From Actinomycetota bacterium (GTDB lineage Bacteria; Actinomycetota; Thermoleophilia; Gaiellales; Gaiellaceae): a stretch of DNA of 53,565 bases. A program made the translations under genes and the position numbers. Of the stretch, positions 8,422 through 15,914 are shown one piece after another. Numbering within the stretch: the first letter of the stretch is position 1; each line of letters opens with the position of its first letter. The stretch covers positions 5,033 through 58,597 of the forward strand of contig PLJC01000033.1 of assembly GCA_003139545.1 (NCBI GenBank), written 5' to 3'. The notes beneath the pieces were generated by a model, which saw only the letters and a program-made list of their open reading frames with translations, made no database searches and was not told where the DNA came from.

Positions 8422-9587
8422 CGCATCTCGTCCTCGTCGGAACGTCGCACCATCACGCTCCGGTCGAGCTGCGCGAGCGAGTCGCGTTCGACTCCGAGCA
8501 GGCGCATGCGCTGGCTGAGCGCCTCGGTCGGGCGGTGTGCCTCTCGACGTGCAACCGCACCGAGCTGTACGTGGAGGCCGCGGACGCCGACGAGGCCGAA
8601 CGCAGGGCGGTCGAGATCCTGTCGGAGCTCGAGCCGGCGCTGTACCGCCTGCGCGACCACGCCGCCGCGCTTCATCTGTTCCGCGTCGCTGCCGGGCTCG
8701 ACTCGCTCGTCCCGGGCGAGGGCGAGATTCTCGGACAGGTGCGCACGGCCCACGACGCCGGCACGTCGGGGCCGCTCCTCGACCGTGTGTTCCGGCACGC
8801 GCTGCACGCGGGACGCAAGGTGCGGGCACAGACCGCCATCGGGGAAAGCCCGGCGTCGGTCTCCTCGGCGGCAGCCGCCCTCGCGGAGCAGGTGTTCGGC
8901 AAGCTCGACGACTGCGACGTTCTGCTCATCGGCGCAGGCAAGGTCAGCGAGCTGGCAGCGCGCAACCTTCGCACCCGCGGGGCGCACATCGCGTTCGTCG
9001 CCAACAGCAAGACCGATCGGGGGCAGCTCGAGGAGGAGCTCGCCCGCGCCGACGTGGTGGTCTCGTCGACGACCGCGTCCGGCTTCGTCCTCGACGCGGA
9101 GACCGTCGAGCGTGTACGCCGCGGTCGGCAGTTGCTGCTCATCGACCTCGCCGTCCCGCGCGATCTCGACCCGGCCATCCACGATCTGAGCGGGTGCTAC
9201 CTGTACGACATCGACGACCTGCAGGCGATCGTCGCCGAGACGCTCGCCGGCCGCCGCAGCGAGGCGGAGCGGGCAGAGTCGATCGTGGCCGCGGAGGCGG
9301 AGAAGTTCCACGAGTGGCAGGCATCCCTCGACGTCGTTCCGGCGATCGCTTCCCTGCGCGCCCGCGCGGAGCAGATCCGCGAACAGGAGCTCGCGAAGGC
9401 GGAGGGCGTGCTCGGCCGGCTGGACGAGAGCCAGCGCCGTGCGGTCGAAACGGTGACGTCTCGAATCGTCGACAAACTCCTGCATCTCCCGACGGTGCGC
9501 CTGAAACAGGCAGCCGCGGCAGCCGATGGGGTGATCTATGCTGACGCTGTGCGGCATCTATTCGGTCTCGGCGAGGACGACCGCTGA
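8418..9587 (+). CDS. hemA: Glutamyl-tRNA reductase
   Basis: First committed enzyme of C5-pathway tetrapyrrole synthesis: reduces glutamyl-tRNA to glutamate-1-semialdehyde. At 389 residues it is near family length. The catalytic Cys45 is in CLSTCNRTELY; the NADPH domain shows LIGAGKVSELAARNL, and a C-terminal dimerisation helix follows. The N-terminal GTSHHHAPVELRE is diagnostic. ATG overlaps the hemX-like stop (ATGA). Confidence 0.97.
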   Translation: MTHLVLVGTSHHHAPVELRERVAFDSEQAHALAERLGRAVCLSTCNRTELYVEAADADEAERRAVEILSELEPALYRLRDHAAALHLFRVAAGLDSLVPGEGEILGQVRTAHDAGTSGPLLDRVFRHALHAGRKVRAQTAIGESPASVSSAAAALAEQVFGKLDDCDVLLIGAGKVSELAARNLRTRGAHIAFVANSKTDRGQLEEELARADVVVSSTTASGFVLDAETVERVRRGRQLLLIDLAVPRDLDPAIHDLSGCYLYDIDDLQAIVAETLAGRRSEAERAESIVAAEAEKFHEWQASLDVVPAIASLRARAEQIREQELAKAEGVLGRLDESQRRAVETVTSRIVDKLLHLPTVRLKQAAAAADGVIYADAVRHLFGLGEDDR

Positions 9588-9707
9588 AGCCACTTCCGCT
9601 GCAGCTGACCGGCCGGCCGCTGCCCTTGCAGGTGCCGACTGCGTTCGTGCGCGTGCGACCTCGGGGCGCGTCGCTCTGCGGACACCCCGTTCGGCGTCGA
9701 GCGCGCT
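9588..9707 (+). other. 120-bp hemA-hemC gap with a doubtful small frame
   Basis: This is an unusually long gap for this operon. A frame starting at CTG 9584 (CTGA overlap with the hemA stop) runs to a TAG at 9738-9740 and begins LKPLPLQLTGRP, which resembles the start of siroheme-synthase N-domains (SirC), but no GGG nucleotide-binding motif follows. I see no hairpin or convincing promoter. It may be a decayed remnant or untranslated spacer. Confidence 0.25.
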
Positions 9708-10541
9708 GTGCTGATCCGCGTCGGCAGCCGCGGCAGTAGGCTCGCACTGACCCAGGCCGAGCTCGCGTCCGCGCGGCTTCGTGCGCCCGGGATCGAGATC
9801 GCGCTCGTTCCGATCACGACCGCCGGCGACCGCGACCGCACGAAGCCGTTCGGCGAGATCGGCGCGCGCGGCGTGTTCGTGAAGGAGCTCGAGGAAGCGC
9901 TGCTCGATCACCGCATCGACATCGCCGTGCACTCGGCGAAGGACATGACGTCGACCGACACCGAAGGGCTCCGCGTCGGCGCGTACCTCGCTCGCGAGGA
10001 TCCGCGCGACGCGCTGTGCGGCGCCGAAGCGATCCTGCCGGGCATGCGCGTCGGCACGGCGTCGGCTCGCCGAACCGCGCAGCTGCTCGCGCTCGAGCCG
10101 TCGTTGTCGATCGAACCGTTGCGCGGAAACGTCGAAACGCGCCTGCGCAAGCGCGGCGAGCGCGGTCTCGACGCGGTCGTCCTCGCCGCGTGCGGCCTCG
10201 ACAGGCTCGGCCTCGCGCGCGAGATCGGCCACCGGTTCGACCCGGAGGAGCTGCTCCCGGAGGCGGGGCAAGGCGCGCTCGCGCTCCAGGTGCGCGAGGG
10301 TGACGCGCATCTCGTCGCCGCGGCGGATCACGAGGAGACGCGGATGCGCGTCGAGGCGGAGCGCGCGGTCGTCGCTGCGGTCGGCGGGGGCTGCCTGGCG
10401 CCGCTGGGGGCGTACCACGACGGCATCACGCTGACGGGCCTCATCGCCGCCGAGGATGGCTCGTGGATCGAGCGGTTGACCGGTGACGATCCGACGGCGC
10501 TCGGCATGGAGCTGGCAGATGCGAGTCGTCGTCACACGTGA
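9708..10541 (+). CDS. hemC: Porphobilinogen deaminase (hydroxymethylbilane synthase)
   Basis: Polymerises four porphobilinogen units to hydroxymethylbilane. Begins with the classic IRVGSRGSRLALTQAELA; other conserved parts are DIAVHSAKDMTS, RRTAQLLAL, LRGNVETRLRK and the dipyrromethane cofactor cysteine in VGGGCLAPLGAY. 277 residues, slightly short of the usual 300-310 because the C-terminal domain is trimmed. GTG 9708 fits the expected N-terminus. Confidence 0.96.
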   Translation: MLIRVGSRGSRLALTQAELASARLRAPGIEIALVPITTAGDRDRTKPFGEIGARGVFVKELEEALLDHRIDIAVHSAKDMTSTDTEGLRVGAYLAREDPRDALCGAEAILPGMRVGTASARRTAQLLALEPSLSIEPLRGNVETRLRKRGERGLDAVVLAACGLDRLGLAREIGHRFDPEELLPEAGQGALALQVREGDAHLVAAADHEETRMRVEAERAVVAAVGGGCLAPLGAYHDGITLTGLIAAEDGSWIERLTGDDPTALGMELADASRRHT

Positions 10542-11121
10542 GGACGTCGCCGCGCGGGTCGAGGCGCTCGGCCACGAGCCGGTGCTCTGTCCGTTGATCC
10601 GCGTCGAGCCTCTCGGAGACGATCCGATCGACGCGTCGGCGTACGACTGGCTCGTCGTCACGAGCGCGAACGGCGCGCACGAGCTTGCACGTCGCGGCGT
10701 GACCGCGAATCGGATCGCGGCGATCGGCCCGGCGACTGCCGACGCCCTCCGTGCCGGCGGGCTGCGCGTCGACCTCGTGCCGCGCACGAACACGCAAGAG
10801 GGGCTGCGAGAGGAGCTACCGGCGGGACGGCTTCTGCTCGCCGCCGCCGAAGGCGCACGCCGCGACGTTCTCGACGCCGACTTCCTGCCGCTCTACCGGA
10901 CGGTCGAGCTGCGGGCGGAGGCGCCGGAAGCCGACGTCGCGCTCCTCATGTCGGGATCGGCTGCGCGCGCACTGGCGGCCACCGGTGCGCGCATGCCGGT
11001 CGTCGCGATCGGCCCACAGACGGCAGTTGAGGCACGGAGTGTGGGCCTCGAAGTCGTCGCCATCGCCGCGGACCACGACGTCGACGGTCTCGTCGACGCA
11101 TTACGTTCTTTTCTGGGTTGA
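10519..11121 (+). CDS. hemD: Uroporphyrinogen-III synthase
   Basis: Closes and rearranges hydroxymethylbilane to uroporphyrinogen III. The family is poorly conserved; support is VVVTRED at the N-terminus, DWLVVTSANGAHEL, the AIGPATADAL and AIGPQTAVEA repeats of the two domains, and its place after hemC. 200 residues, about 40-50 shorter than typical. ATG 10519 overlaps hemC by 23 bp. Confidence 0.87.
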   Translation: MRVVVTREDVAARVEALGHEPVLCPLIRVEPLGDDPIDASAYDWLVVTSANGAHELARRGVTANRIAAIGPATADALRAGGLRVDLVPRTNTQEGLREELPAGRLLLAAAEGARRDVLDADFLPLYRTVELRAEAPEADVALLMSGSAARALAATGARMPVVAIGPQTAVEARSVGLEVVAIAADHDVDGLVDALRSFLG

Positions 11122-11188
11122 CCGGAACCAGGTTCGTGCGCTCGGCGAGATCGTGCCGAAGGGTGAAAGACTCGAACCTGGTACCGGT
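11121..11188 (+). promoter_or_regulatory. Long hairpin abutting the SAM hydrolase start codon
   Basis: ACCGGAACCAGGTTCG (11121-11136) pairs with CGAACCTGGTACCGGT (11173-11188): 15 of 16 pairs with a single A-A mismatch. A nested stem TCGGC (11142-11146)/GCCGA (11155-11159) sits inside. The right arm ends exactly at the base before ATG 11189, so folding would hide the translation start. No U-run follows, so it is not a terminator. No ribosome site is visible at normal distance. I could not match it to a known riboswitch class. Confidence 0.6.
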
Positions 11189-11998
11189 ATGAGCGGGACT
11201 TTCATCACCTTCCTCAGTGACTTCGGGCTCCAGGACGACTTCGTCGGCACGTGCCACGGCGTGATGAAGCGCATTGCGCCGGACGCGCAGATCATCGACA
11301 TCACCCATGGGATCCGGCCGGGACGCATTCTGCAGGGCGCGCTCGTGCTCTCGAACACGCTCGCGTACATGCCCGCCGGCGTGCACCTCGCGGTGGTCGA
11401 TCCCGGTGTCGGCGGCTCCCGCCGGCCGCTCGTGCTCCAGGACGGCGAAGGCCGGCTGTACGTCGGCCCCGACAACGGCTTGTTGCTGCCCGCGGCCGAC
11501 CGTTTCGGCGGCGTCGCGGCCGCGCACGAGCTCGCGAATCCGGCCTATGCGCTCGAGCGGGTCTCACGGACGTTCCACGGCCGCGATCTCTTCTCGCCCG
11601 CCGCGGCGCACCTCGCCGCCGGCGTGCCGATCGCCGAGCTCGGCCCGCCGATCGATCCCGCCGAGCTCGTCCGTCTCGACGTGCCCGAGCCCGAGATCGA
11701 CGCCGCGCGGATCCGGGCCACCGTGCTCGCCGTCGACCGCTTCGGCAATGTCTCCCTCAACCTCACGCGCGAGCAGCTCGAGGGTGCAGCTGTCGTCCCC
11801 GGCACGCGCGTCGAGCTGGGGCGCGACGACAACCGCTGGTTCGCCGTCGCCGCGCGCACGTTCGGGGACGCGCGTGCGGGAGAGCTGATCCTGTACGAGG
11901 ACAGCTATCGCAACGTCGCGGTGGCCGTCGCGCGCGGAAGCGCCGCCGACCTGCTCGGCGTCGACAAGGGCAGCGCTCTCACCATCACGCCGCAGTGA
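11189..11998 (+). CDS. SAM hydrolase / SAM hydroxide adenosyltransferase (DUF62, fluorinase-chlorinase superfamily)
   Basis: A 269-residue protein. Family motifs are FLSDFGLQDDFVG, VDPGVGGSRRP, VGPDNGLLLPAA and FHGRDLFSPAAAH. The Asp-Arg-His set that marks the hydroxide-using branch is present at Asp71, Arg78 and His130 with the spacing of characterised SAM hydrolases. It therefore probably splits S-adenosylmethionine into adenosine and methionine rather than halogenating it. It is translationally coupled (GTGA) to a methyltransferase. A long hairpin ends at its start codon. Confidence 0.85.
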   Translation: MSGTFITFLSDFGLQDDFVGTCHGVMKRIAPDAQIIDITHGIRPGRILQGALVLSNTLAYMPAGVHLAVVDPGVGGSRRPLVLQDGEGRLYVGPDNGLLLPAADRFGGVAAAHELANPAYALERVSRTFHGRDLFSPAAAHLAAGVPIAELGPPIDPAELVRLDVPEPEIDAARIRATVLAVDRFGNVSLNLTREQLEGAAVVPGTRVELGRDDNRWFAVAARTFGDARAGELILYEDSYRNVAVAVARGSAADLLGVDKGSALTITPQ

Positions 11999-12588
11999 TC
12001 GACGAGCGGCGGATCGCTCGCTGGATCACGGACGCGGTCGTCCGCCGTCCCGTGCTGTGGCGCCTCCTGCGCGGCCGGATGCGCGACATGTTCGAGCGCA
12101 TCGCGCCGACGTGGGAGACGCGCATCGGGCCGCATCATCTCGGCGCGCTCCGGCTCGCACTCGACGACATCGCGCCGCCGGCGCGCGTCCTCGACGTCGG
12201 CACCGGCACGGGTGTGGCTGCACTGGCCCTCGCGGACTTGTTCCCGTCCGCCGAGGTGACGGGCGTCGACCTTTCCCCCGCCATGCTCGCGGAGGCGGAG
12301 CGCAAGGGCGGCCGCGTCCGGTACGAGGTGGCCGACGCCGCTGACCTCCCGTTCGGCGACGGGTCGTTCGATCTCGTCGTGCTCATGAACGCTGTCCCGT
12401 TCTTCGACGAGCTCGCCCGCGTGACGGCACCGGGTGGGACGGTCGCCTTCTCGTTCTCGCGCGGCGCCGAGACACCGATCTACGTCGGGGACGAGCGCCT
12501 GCGGGCGGAGCTTGGCCGCCGCGGCTTCACGGATTTCGCGGCCTTCGCCGCCGATCCGGCGACGGCATTTCGCGCCCGGAAGCGTTAG
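11995..12588 (+). CDS. Class I SAM-dependent methyltransferase
   Basis: A 197-residue Rossmann methyltransferase: motif I VLDVGTGTGVAALALAD, acidic residue in VTGVDLSPAML, motif II/III VADAADLPFGDGSFDLVVLMNAVPFF. It resembles the UbiE/type-11 group; no substrate-binding insert is recognisable. The GTG start overlaps the SAM hydrolase stop, so both proteins are made from one message. Substrate unknown. A terminator hairpin follows. Confidence 0.85.
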   Translation: MIDERRIARWITDAVVRRPVLWRLLRGRMRDMFERIAPTWETRIGPHHLGALRLALDDIAPPARVLDVGTGTGVAALALADLFPSAEVTGVDLSPAMLAEAERKGGRVRYEVADAADLPFGDGSFDLVVLMNAVPFFDELARVTAPGGTVAFSFSRGAETPIYVGDERLRAELGRRGFTDFAAFAADPATAFRARKR

Positions 12589-12640
12589 TCTCCCGCCAAC
12601 GGACGTTCGCGACACGGTTGCACCGGTCCGGACGCCCTGA

Positions 12641-12674
12641 GGCCCCCGAGATCGCTCACGCGCGCTCGGGGGCT
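12641..12674 (+). terminator. Rho-independent-like terminator after the hem/SAM operon
   Basis: GGCCCCCGAG (12641-12650) pairs with CTCGGGGGCT (12665-12674), 10 pairs including one G-T, around a 14-nt loop. A short CGTTTCG tail follows. It separates the operon from the purine gene at 12696. Confidence 0.65.
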
Positions 12675-12695
12675 CGTTTCGTGTAGAGAACGTTC

Positions 12696-13679
12696 GTGCG
12701 CCTGCTGGAGCGGATCGAGGAGGTCTACGCGATCGGCGATCGCGTCGGCTACTCGCCGGAGGAAGACCGCGCGCACGAGCTCGCCGCCGGCTGGATGCGC
12801 GAGGCGGGCCTCGACGTCGAGGTCGACGCCGCCGGCAACCTCATCGGCACGCGCGGCGACGCGCGCGTGTGGACCGGCTCGCACCTCGACTCCGTTCCGA
12901 ACGGCGGCCGGTACGACGGTGTGCTCGGCGTGCTCGCCGGAATCGAAGCGGCGGAACGAATCGACGCGCCCATCGGCGTCGTGGCGTTCCGCGACGAAGA
13001 GCGCGGCTTCGGCGGCAGCCTCGGGCTCGTGCGCAAGCCCGACGTCTACGTCGAGGTGCACATCGAGCAAGGCCCGGTGCTTCTGCGCCGTGAGGAGCCG
13101 CTCGGCGTCGTCAGCGCGATCGTCGGCCTCGCGCGCGGCGAGGTCGTGCTCGACGGTGTGGCCGGGCACGCCGGGACGACGCCGATGGAGGGGCGGCGCG
13201 ACGCGCTCGTCGATGCCGCCGAGCTCGTGCTCCGCGCGCGAGACGCGGCGCTCTCCATTCCCGGCACGGTTGCGACCGTGGGGGAGATCGTGGTGGCGCC
13301 CGGCGCGGTCAACGTCATTCCCGAGCGCGCCACGGTCAGCGTCGACGTGCGCGCGCCCGACCGCGAGCGGCTCGACGCGCTCGTCGCTGCGATCGGCTTC
13401 GAGCCGCAGATGGTGACCGAGCCGGTCGCGATGGACGAAGAAGTGCGCGCCGTGTTACGCGAGGAACTCGAGCGCCGCGACCTGCCGGCACCAGAGCTCG
13501 TGTCGGGCGCGGGTCACGATGCGGGTGTGCTCACGGCGGCCGGCGTACGCTGCGGGATGTTGTTCGTGCGGAGCGGCGCGGGCGGGGTCAGCCATTCGCC
13601 CGACGAGCACAGCGACCCGGAGGACATTGCGCTCGCGGTCGACGTGCTTGCCGCGGCGCTCTCACGCCTCGCGGAATGA
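12696..13679 (+). CDS. Zn-dependent hydantoinase/carbamoylase-family amidohydrolase (allantoate amidohydrolase-like), compact
   Basis: M20-type metal hydrolase. Metal-site motifs are GSHLDSVPNGGRYDGVLG, FRDEE, VEVHIEQGP and SHSPDEHSDPED. The lid/dimerisation domain (GHAGTTPMEGRRDALVDAAELV) is present. It is 327 residues against about 400-420 for the family; roughly 45 residues are missing between FRDEE and VEVHIEQGP. In this purine island the best guess is allantoate to ureidoglycine, but carbamoyl-amino-acid activity is possible. GTG start; TAGAGA lies 6 nt upstream. Its 3' end overlaps the convergent DUF3830 gene by 18 bp. Confidence 0.8.
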   Translation: MRLLERIEEVYAIGDRVGYSPEEDRAHELAAGWMREAGLDVEVDAAGNLIGTRGDARVWTGSHLDSVPNGGRYDGVLGVLAGIEAAERIDAPIGVVAFRDEERGFGGSLGLVRKPDVYVEVHIEQGPVLLRREEPLGVVSAIVGLARGEVVLDGVAGHAGTTPMEGRRDALVDAAELVLRARDAALSIPGTVATVGEIVVAPGAVNVIPERATVSVDVRAPDRERLDALVAAIGFEPQMVTEPVAMDEEVRAVLREELERRDLPAPELVSGAGHDAGVLTAAGVRCGMLFVRSGAGGVSHSPDEHSDPEDIALAVDVLAAALSRLAE

Positions 13680-14069
13680 GATCTTCTGTGCGCCTTCCCA
13701 GAGGCATTTGACTCCGAGCGGACGGAGATTCTCGTTGCCCTCGACGATGGTCGCGAAGTGGTTGCCCGCGAGCGCGCCCGCCTTGCTCGCGAACGCGACA
13801 TAGCCGTACGCGATCAGCAGCTCCGTCTCGCTGATGCCGCCGGGGAAGAAGATGATTTCGCCCGGGCTGGGGTAGCGCGTCGCGTTCTCGGGCCCGATGC
13901 CGAGGTCGAGATCGCCCATGGGGATCCAGCAGCCTTCGCCGCTCCAGCGGACGTGGATGATGTTCGAGTCGTACGGGAGGGTCTTGCGGAAGGCGGCGAC
14001 GGTGTACGGCGCGTCGTCCTCGAGTCTCGCGACGAACTCGAACCCGCCTGCGGAGATGTGCAGCATCAT
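13662..14069 (-). CDS. DUF3830 family protein (cyclophilin-like fold), in the urate operon
   Basis: A 135-residue protein with no signal peptide. Recognisable DUF3830 features are the ISAGGFEFVARLEDDAPYTVAAF start, IIHVRWSGEGCWIPMGDLDLGIG, and the IIFFPGGISETELLIAYG and GNHFATIVEG blocks. The family is thought to adopt a cyclophilin-like barrel, with no assigned reaction. Its ATG overlaps the puuD stop (ATGA), and it is the last gene of the purine operon, which points to a role at or after urate oxidation. Conserved Trp, Glu and Asp residues in the middle would line the barrel. Function not inferable from sequence alone. Confidence 0.8.
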   Translation of the reverse strand: MMLHISAGGFEFVARLEDDAPYTVAAFRKTLPYDSNIIHVRWSGEGCWIPMGDLDLGIGPENATRYPSPGEIIFFPGGISETELLIAYGYVAFASKAGALAGNHFATIVEGNENLRPLGVKCLWEGAQKISFREA

Positions 14070-15256
14070 TTGATCTTCGCACCTTGCGCGATCCACGCGC
14101 CGAGCAACCGTCGTTCGGCATCGGTCATGTTCGTCTTGTTGTTCAGCGGCATGAGCTTCGACTGCACCGCCACCGTCTCGATCAAGGACGCCTGGCTCGC
14201 GATCTCCTGCGGTGTGTCGAAGCGGATCCCCTGCGGCGCCGTCGTGTAGGTCGTGCTCTTCGGATTCATCGAGTGGCAGTACGCGCAGCGCTGCTGGACG
14301 ATGGACTTGACCTGCGAGAAGGGCACGGGCGCGCCCGAGGCAGGCACGGAGGCGGGCCGGATCCAGATCGCGATTCCGGCGATGCCGAGCGCCGCCGCCA
14401 CCGGGATCCACCAGAGCGTGCGGCCCGCGTGGCGGTTGTTGAAGTAGACGCGGATGAGCGCGCCGATCGCCATCAGGCAGACGAGGATCGCCCAGCTGTG
14501 CGCATGCCCGTACGTGAACGGGAAGTGGCCGGCGAGCATGGTGAAGAGAACGGGCAGCGTGAAGTAGTTGTTGTGCACAGAGCGTTGCTTGCCGCGCACG
14601 TTCGCCGCCGGATCGGGCGCGCGCCCCGCCTTCTTCGCGCGGATCAGCTCCCGGTGCGCGGGGATGATCACGAAGAAGACGTTCGCCACCATGATCGTCC
14701 CGAGCATCGCGCCGACCTGGAGATATGCCGCGCGTGCGGCGAAGAGATGCGTGACCCCATACGCCGTCCCGACCACGAGCGCGAAGATGCAGGCGGCGAG
14801 CGCCTTCTCGCTGCGTTGTCCGATGGTTCGGCAGAGCGCGTCGTACACGAGCCAGGCCGCGATCAGCAGCCCGATGCTCGCGCCGACGGCCTCCAACGTC
14901 GAGAGGTTCGCGACCGTCGGATCGATGAGCGTCTCGTGCGCCTGGAAGTAGTAGAGGACGACGAAGAGCGTGAAGCCGGAGATCCACGTCCAGTACGCCT
15001 CCCACTTGAACCAGTGCAGCGGCTCCGGCAGGCGCTGCGGCGCAACGCGGTACTTCTCGATGCGGTAGAAGCCGCCGCCGTGGATCTCCCACGTGTCGCC
15101 GGCGAGGTCGTCCCGCCCCTCCACCGGCTCGAGATGGTTGTCGAGTGCGACGAAGTAGAACGACGTCCCGATCCAGACGATCCCGGCGATCACGTGGAAC
15201 CACCGGAACACGAGATCGAGCCAGTCCGTCGCGTACGGGCTCAGGACGGACGCCAT
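14066..15256 (-). CDS. puuD: Urate hydroxylase PuuD (membrane urate oxidase with cytochrome c domain)
   Basis: A 396-residue protein: an N-terminal region of about eight membrane helices (RWFHVIAGIVWIGTSFYFVALD, the urate-oxidase N domain) and a C-terminal cytochrome c domain with haem-binding CAYCH (Cys324, Cys327, His328) and likely axial Met369 in SKLMPLNN. It oxidises urate to 5-hydroxyisourate, passing electrons to the respiratory chain instead of oxygen. The ccm/hem cluster at 5.5-11.1 kb could supply its covalent haem. It overlaps the OHCU decarboxylase by 16 bp. Confidence 0.92.
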   Translation of the reverse strand: MASVLSPYATDWLDLVFRWFHVIAGIVWIGTSFYFVALDNHLEPVEGRDDLAGDTWEIHGGGFYRIEKYRVAPQRLPEPLHWFKWEAYWTWISGFTLFVVLYYFQAHETLIDPTVANLSTLEAVGASIGLLIAAWLVYDALCRTIGQRSEKALAACIFALVVGTAYGVTHLFAARAAYLQVGAMLGTIMVANVFFVIIPAHRELIRAKKAGRAPDPAANVRGKQRSVHNNYFTLPVLFTMLAGHFPFTYGHAHSWAILVCLMAIGALIRVYFNNRHAGRTLWWIPVAAALGIAGIAIWIRPASVPASGAPVPFSQVKSIVQQRCAYCHSMNPKSTTYTTAPQGIRFDTPQEIASQASLIETVAVQSKLMPLNNKTNMTDAERRLLGAWIAQGAKIK

Positions 15257-15636
15257 CGGTCCTCCGCGATCGAGACGAGCGCTTCGAGCCCGTTGTCGAG
15301 CTCCTGAGCTCTCGTGTTCTGCAGCCGTTCGCGCAGCTCGGGGACGATCTCCGCGCGCGAGCGGCCGTGCACGAAGACGACGAAGCGGAAGCTGAAGCGC
15401 TCCTCGTACTCGCGGTTCAGCTCGGCGAGCTCTGCGAGCACGGCGGGATCGTCGCCGTGCTGCTCGGGCGAGCGCTCGCCGATGCGCGGATGCGCCGCGA
15501 GCGCCTCGGCCTTCTCGTCGTCGGTCAGCCCGTGCGCGACGTCGCGCGCCTGTCCGAGCGGATCCTCCTCGCGCGCGAGCTTCTCGACGAAGCGCGTGCG
15601 CCCGCTGAACAGCTCCACGAGCTCGTCGACGGTCAA
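15241..15636 (-). CDS. uraD: 2-oxo-4-hydroxy-4-carboxy-5-ureidoimidazoline (OHCU) decarboxylase
   Basis: Converts OHCU to S-allantoin. Motifs AAHPRIGER (catalytic histidine) and YEERFSFRFVVFVHGRSR are diagnostic. I choose TTG 15636 because it overlaps the HIU-hydrolase stop (TTGA) and gives MTVDELVELF, like other members; GTG 15657 would add seven residues. 131 residues, shorter than the usual 160-170: the N-terminal helices are trimmed. Third step of urate breakdown. Confidence 0.9.
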   Translation of the reverse strand: MTVDELVELFSGRTRFVEKLAREEDPLGQARDVAHGLTDDEKAEALAAHPRIGERSPEQHGDDPAVLAELAELNREYEERFSFRFVVFVHGRSRAEIVPELRERLQNTRAQELDNGLEALVSIAEDRWRPS

Positions 15637-15914
15637 CTGCCGCGATACGTCGCGCACGAATAGGGAGAGACGAGCAGCGGCACGTGATGATCGCCGTCGC
15701 CGAGCTCGAGCTGCAGCTCGACGCGCGTGAAGAACGGCGACGGCGGATGGAAGACGAGGCGGTACGTGCCCGCCGCGACGTCGGCGAGCTCGCGGATGCG
15801 CCCGTCGGCGTCGGTCTCGGCGGATGCGACGAGGTCGTCGCCTCGGAAGAGCTCGACGCGCACGCCTGCCGCGGGCCTGCCGTTCGCCGTGTCGAGGACG
15901 TGGGTGGAGAGCAT
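15633..15914 (-). CDS. uraH: 5-Hydroxyisourate hydrolase (transthyretin-like)
   Basis: A 93-residue transthyretin-fold enzyme that hydrolyses 5-hydroxyisourate to OHCU. It carries the N-terminal LSTHVLDTANGRPA with the active-site histidine, and the C-terminal signature YRGS. ATG shares one base with the preceding stop. Acts directly on the PuuD product, before UraD. Confidence 0.93.
   Translation of the reverse strand: MLSTHVLDTANGRPAAGVRVELFRGDDLVASAETDADGRIRELADVAAGTYRLVFHPPSPFFTRVELQLELGDGDHHVPLLVSPYSCATYRGS

Noticed and set aside
11121..11188. Possible tRNA gene on the minus strand, because the strand contains GGTTCGAGTC-like T-loop sequence
   Set aside because: The flanking T-stem bases (CCAGG versus CTTTC) do not pair, and there is no acceptor, D or anticodon arm; the motif is part of the long hairpin.
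15637..15657. GTG 15657 as start of the OHCU decarboxylase
   Set aside because: It would overlap the HIU hydrolase gene by 25 bp; TTG 15636 gives the standard TTGA junction and a better N-terminus.
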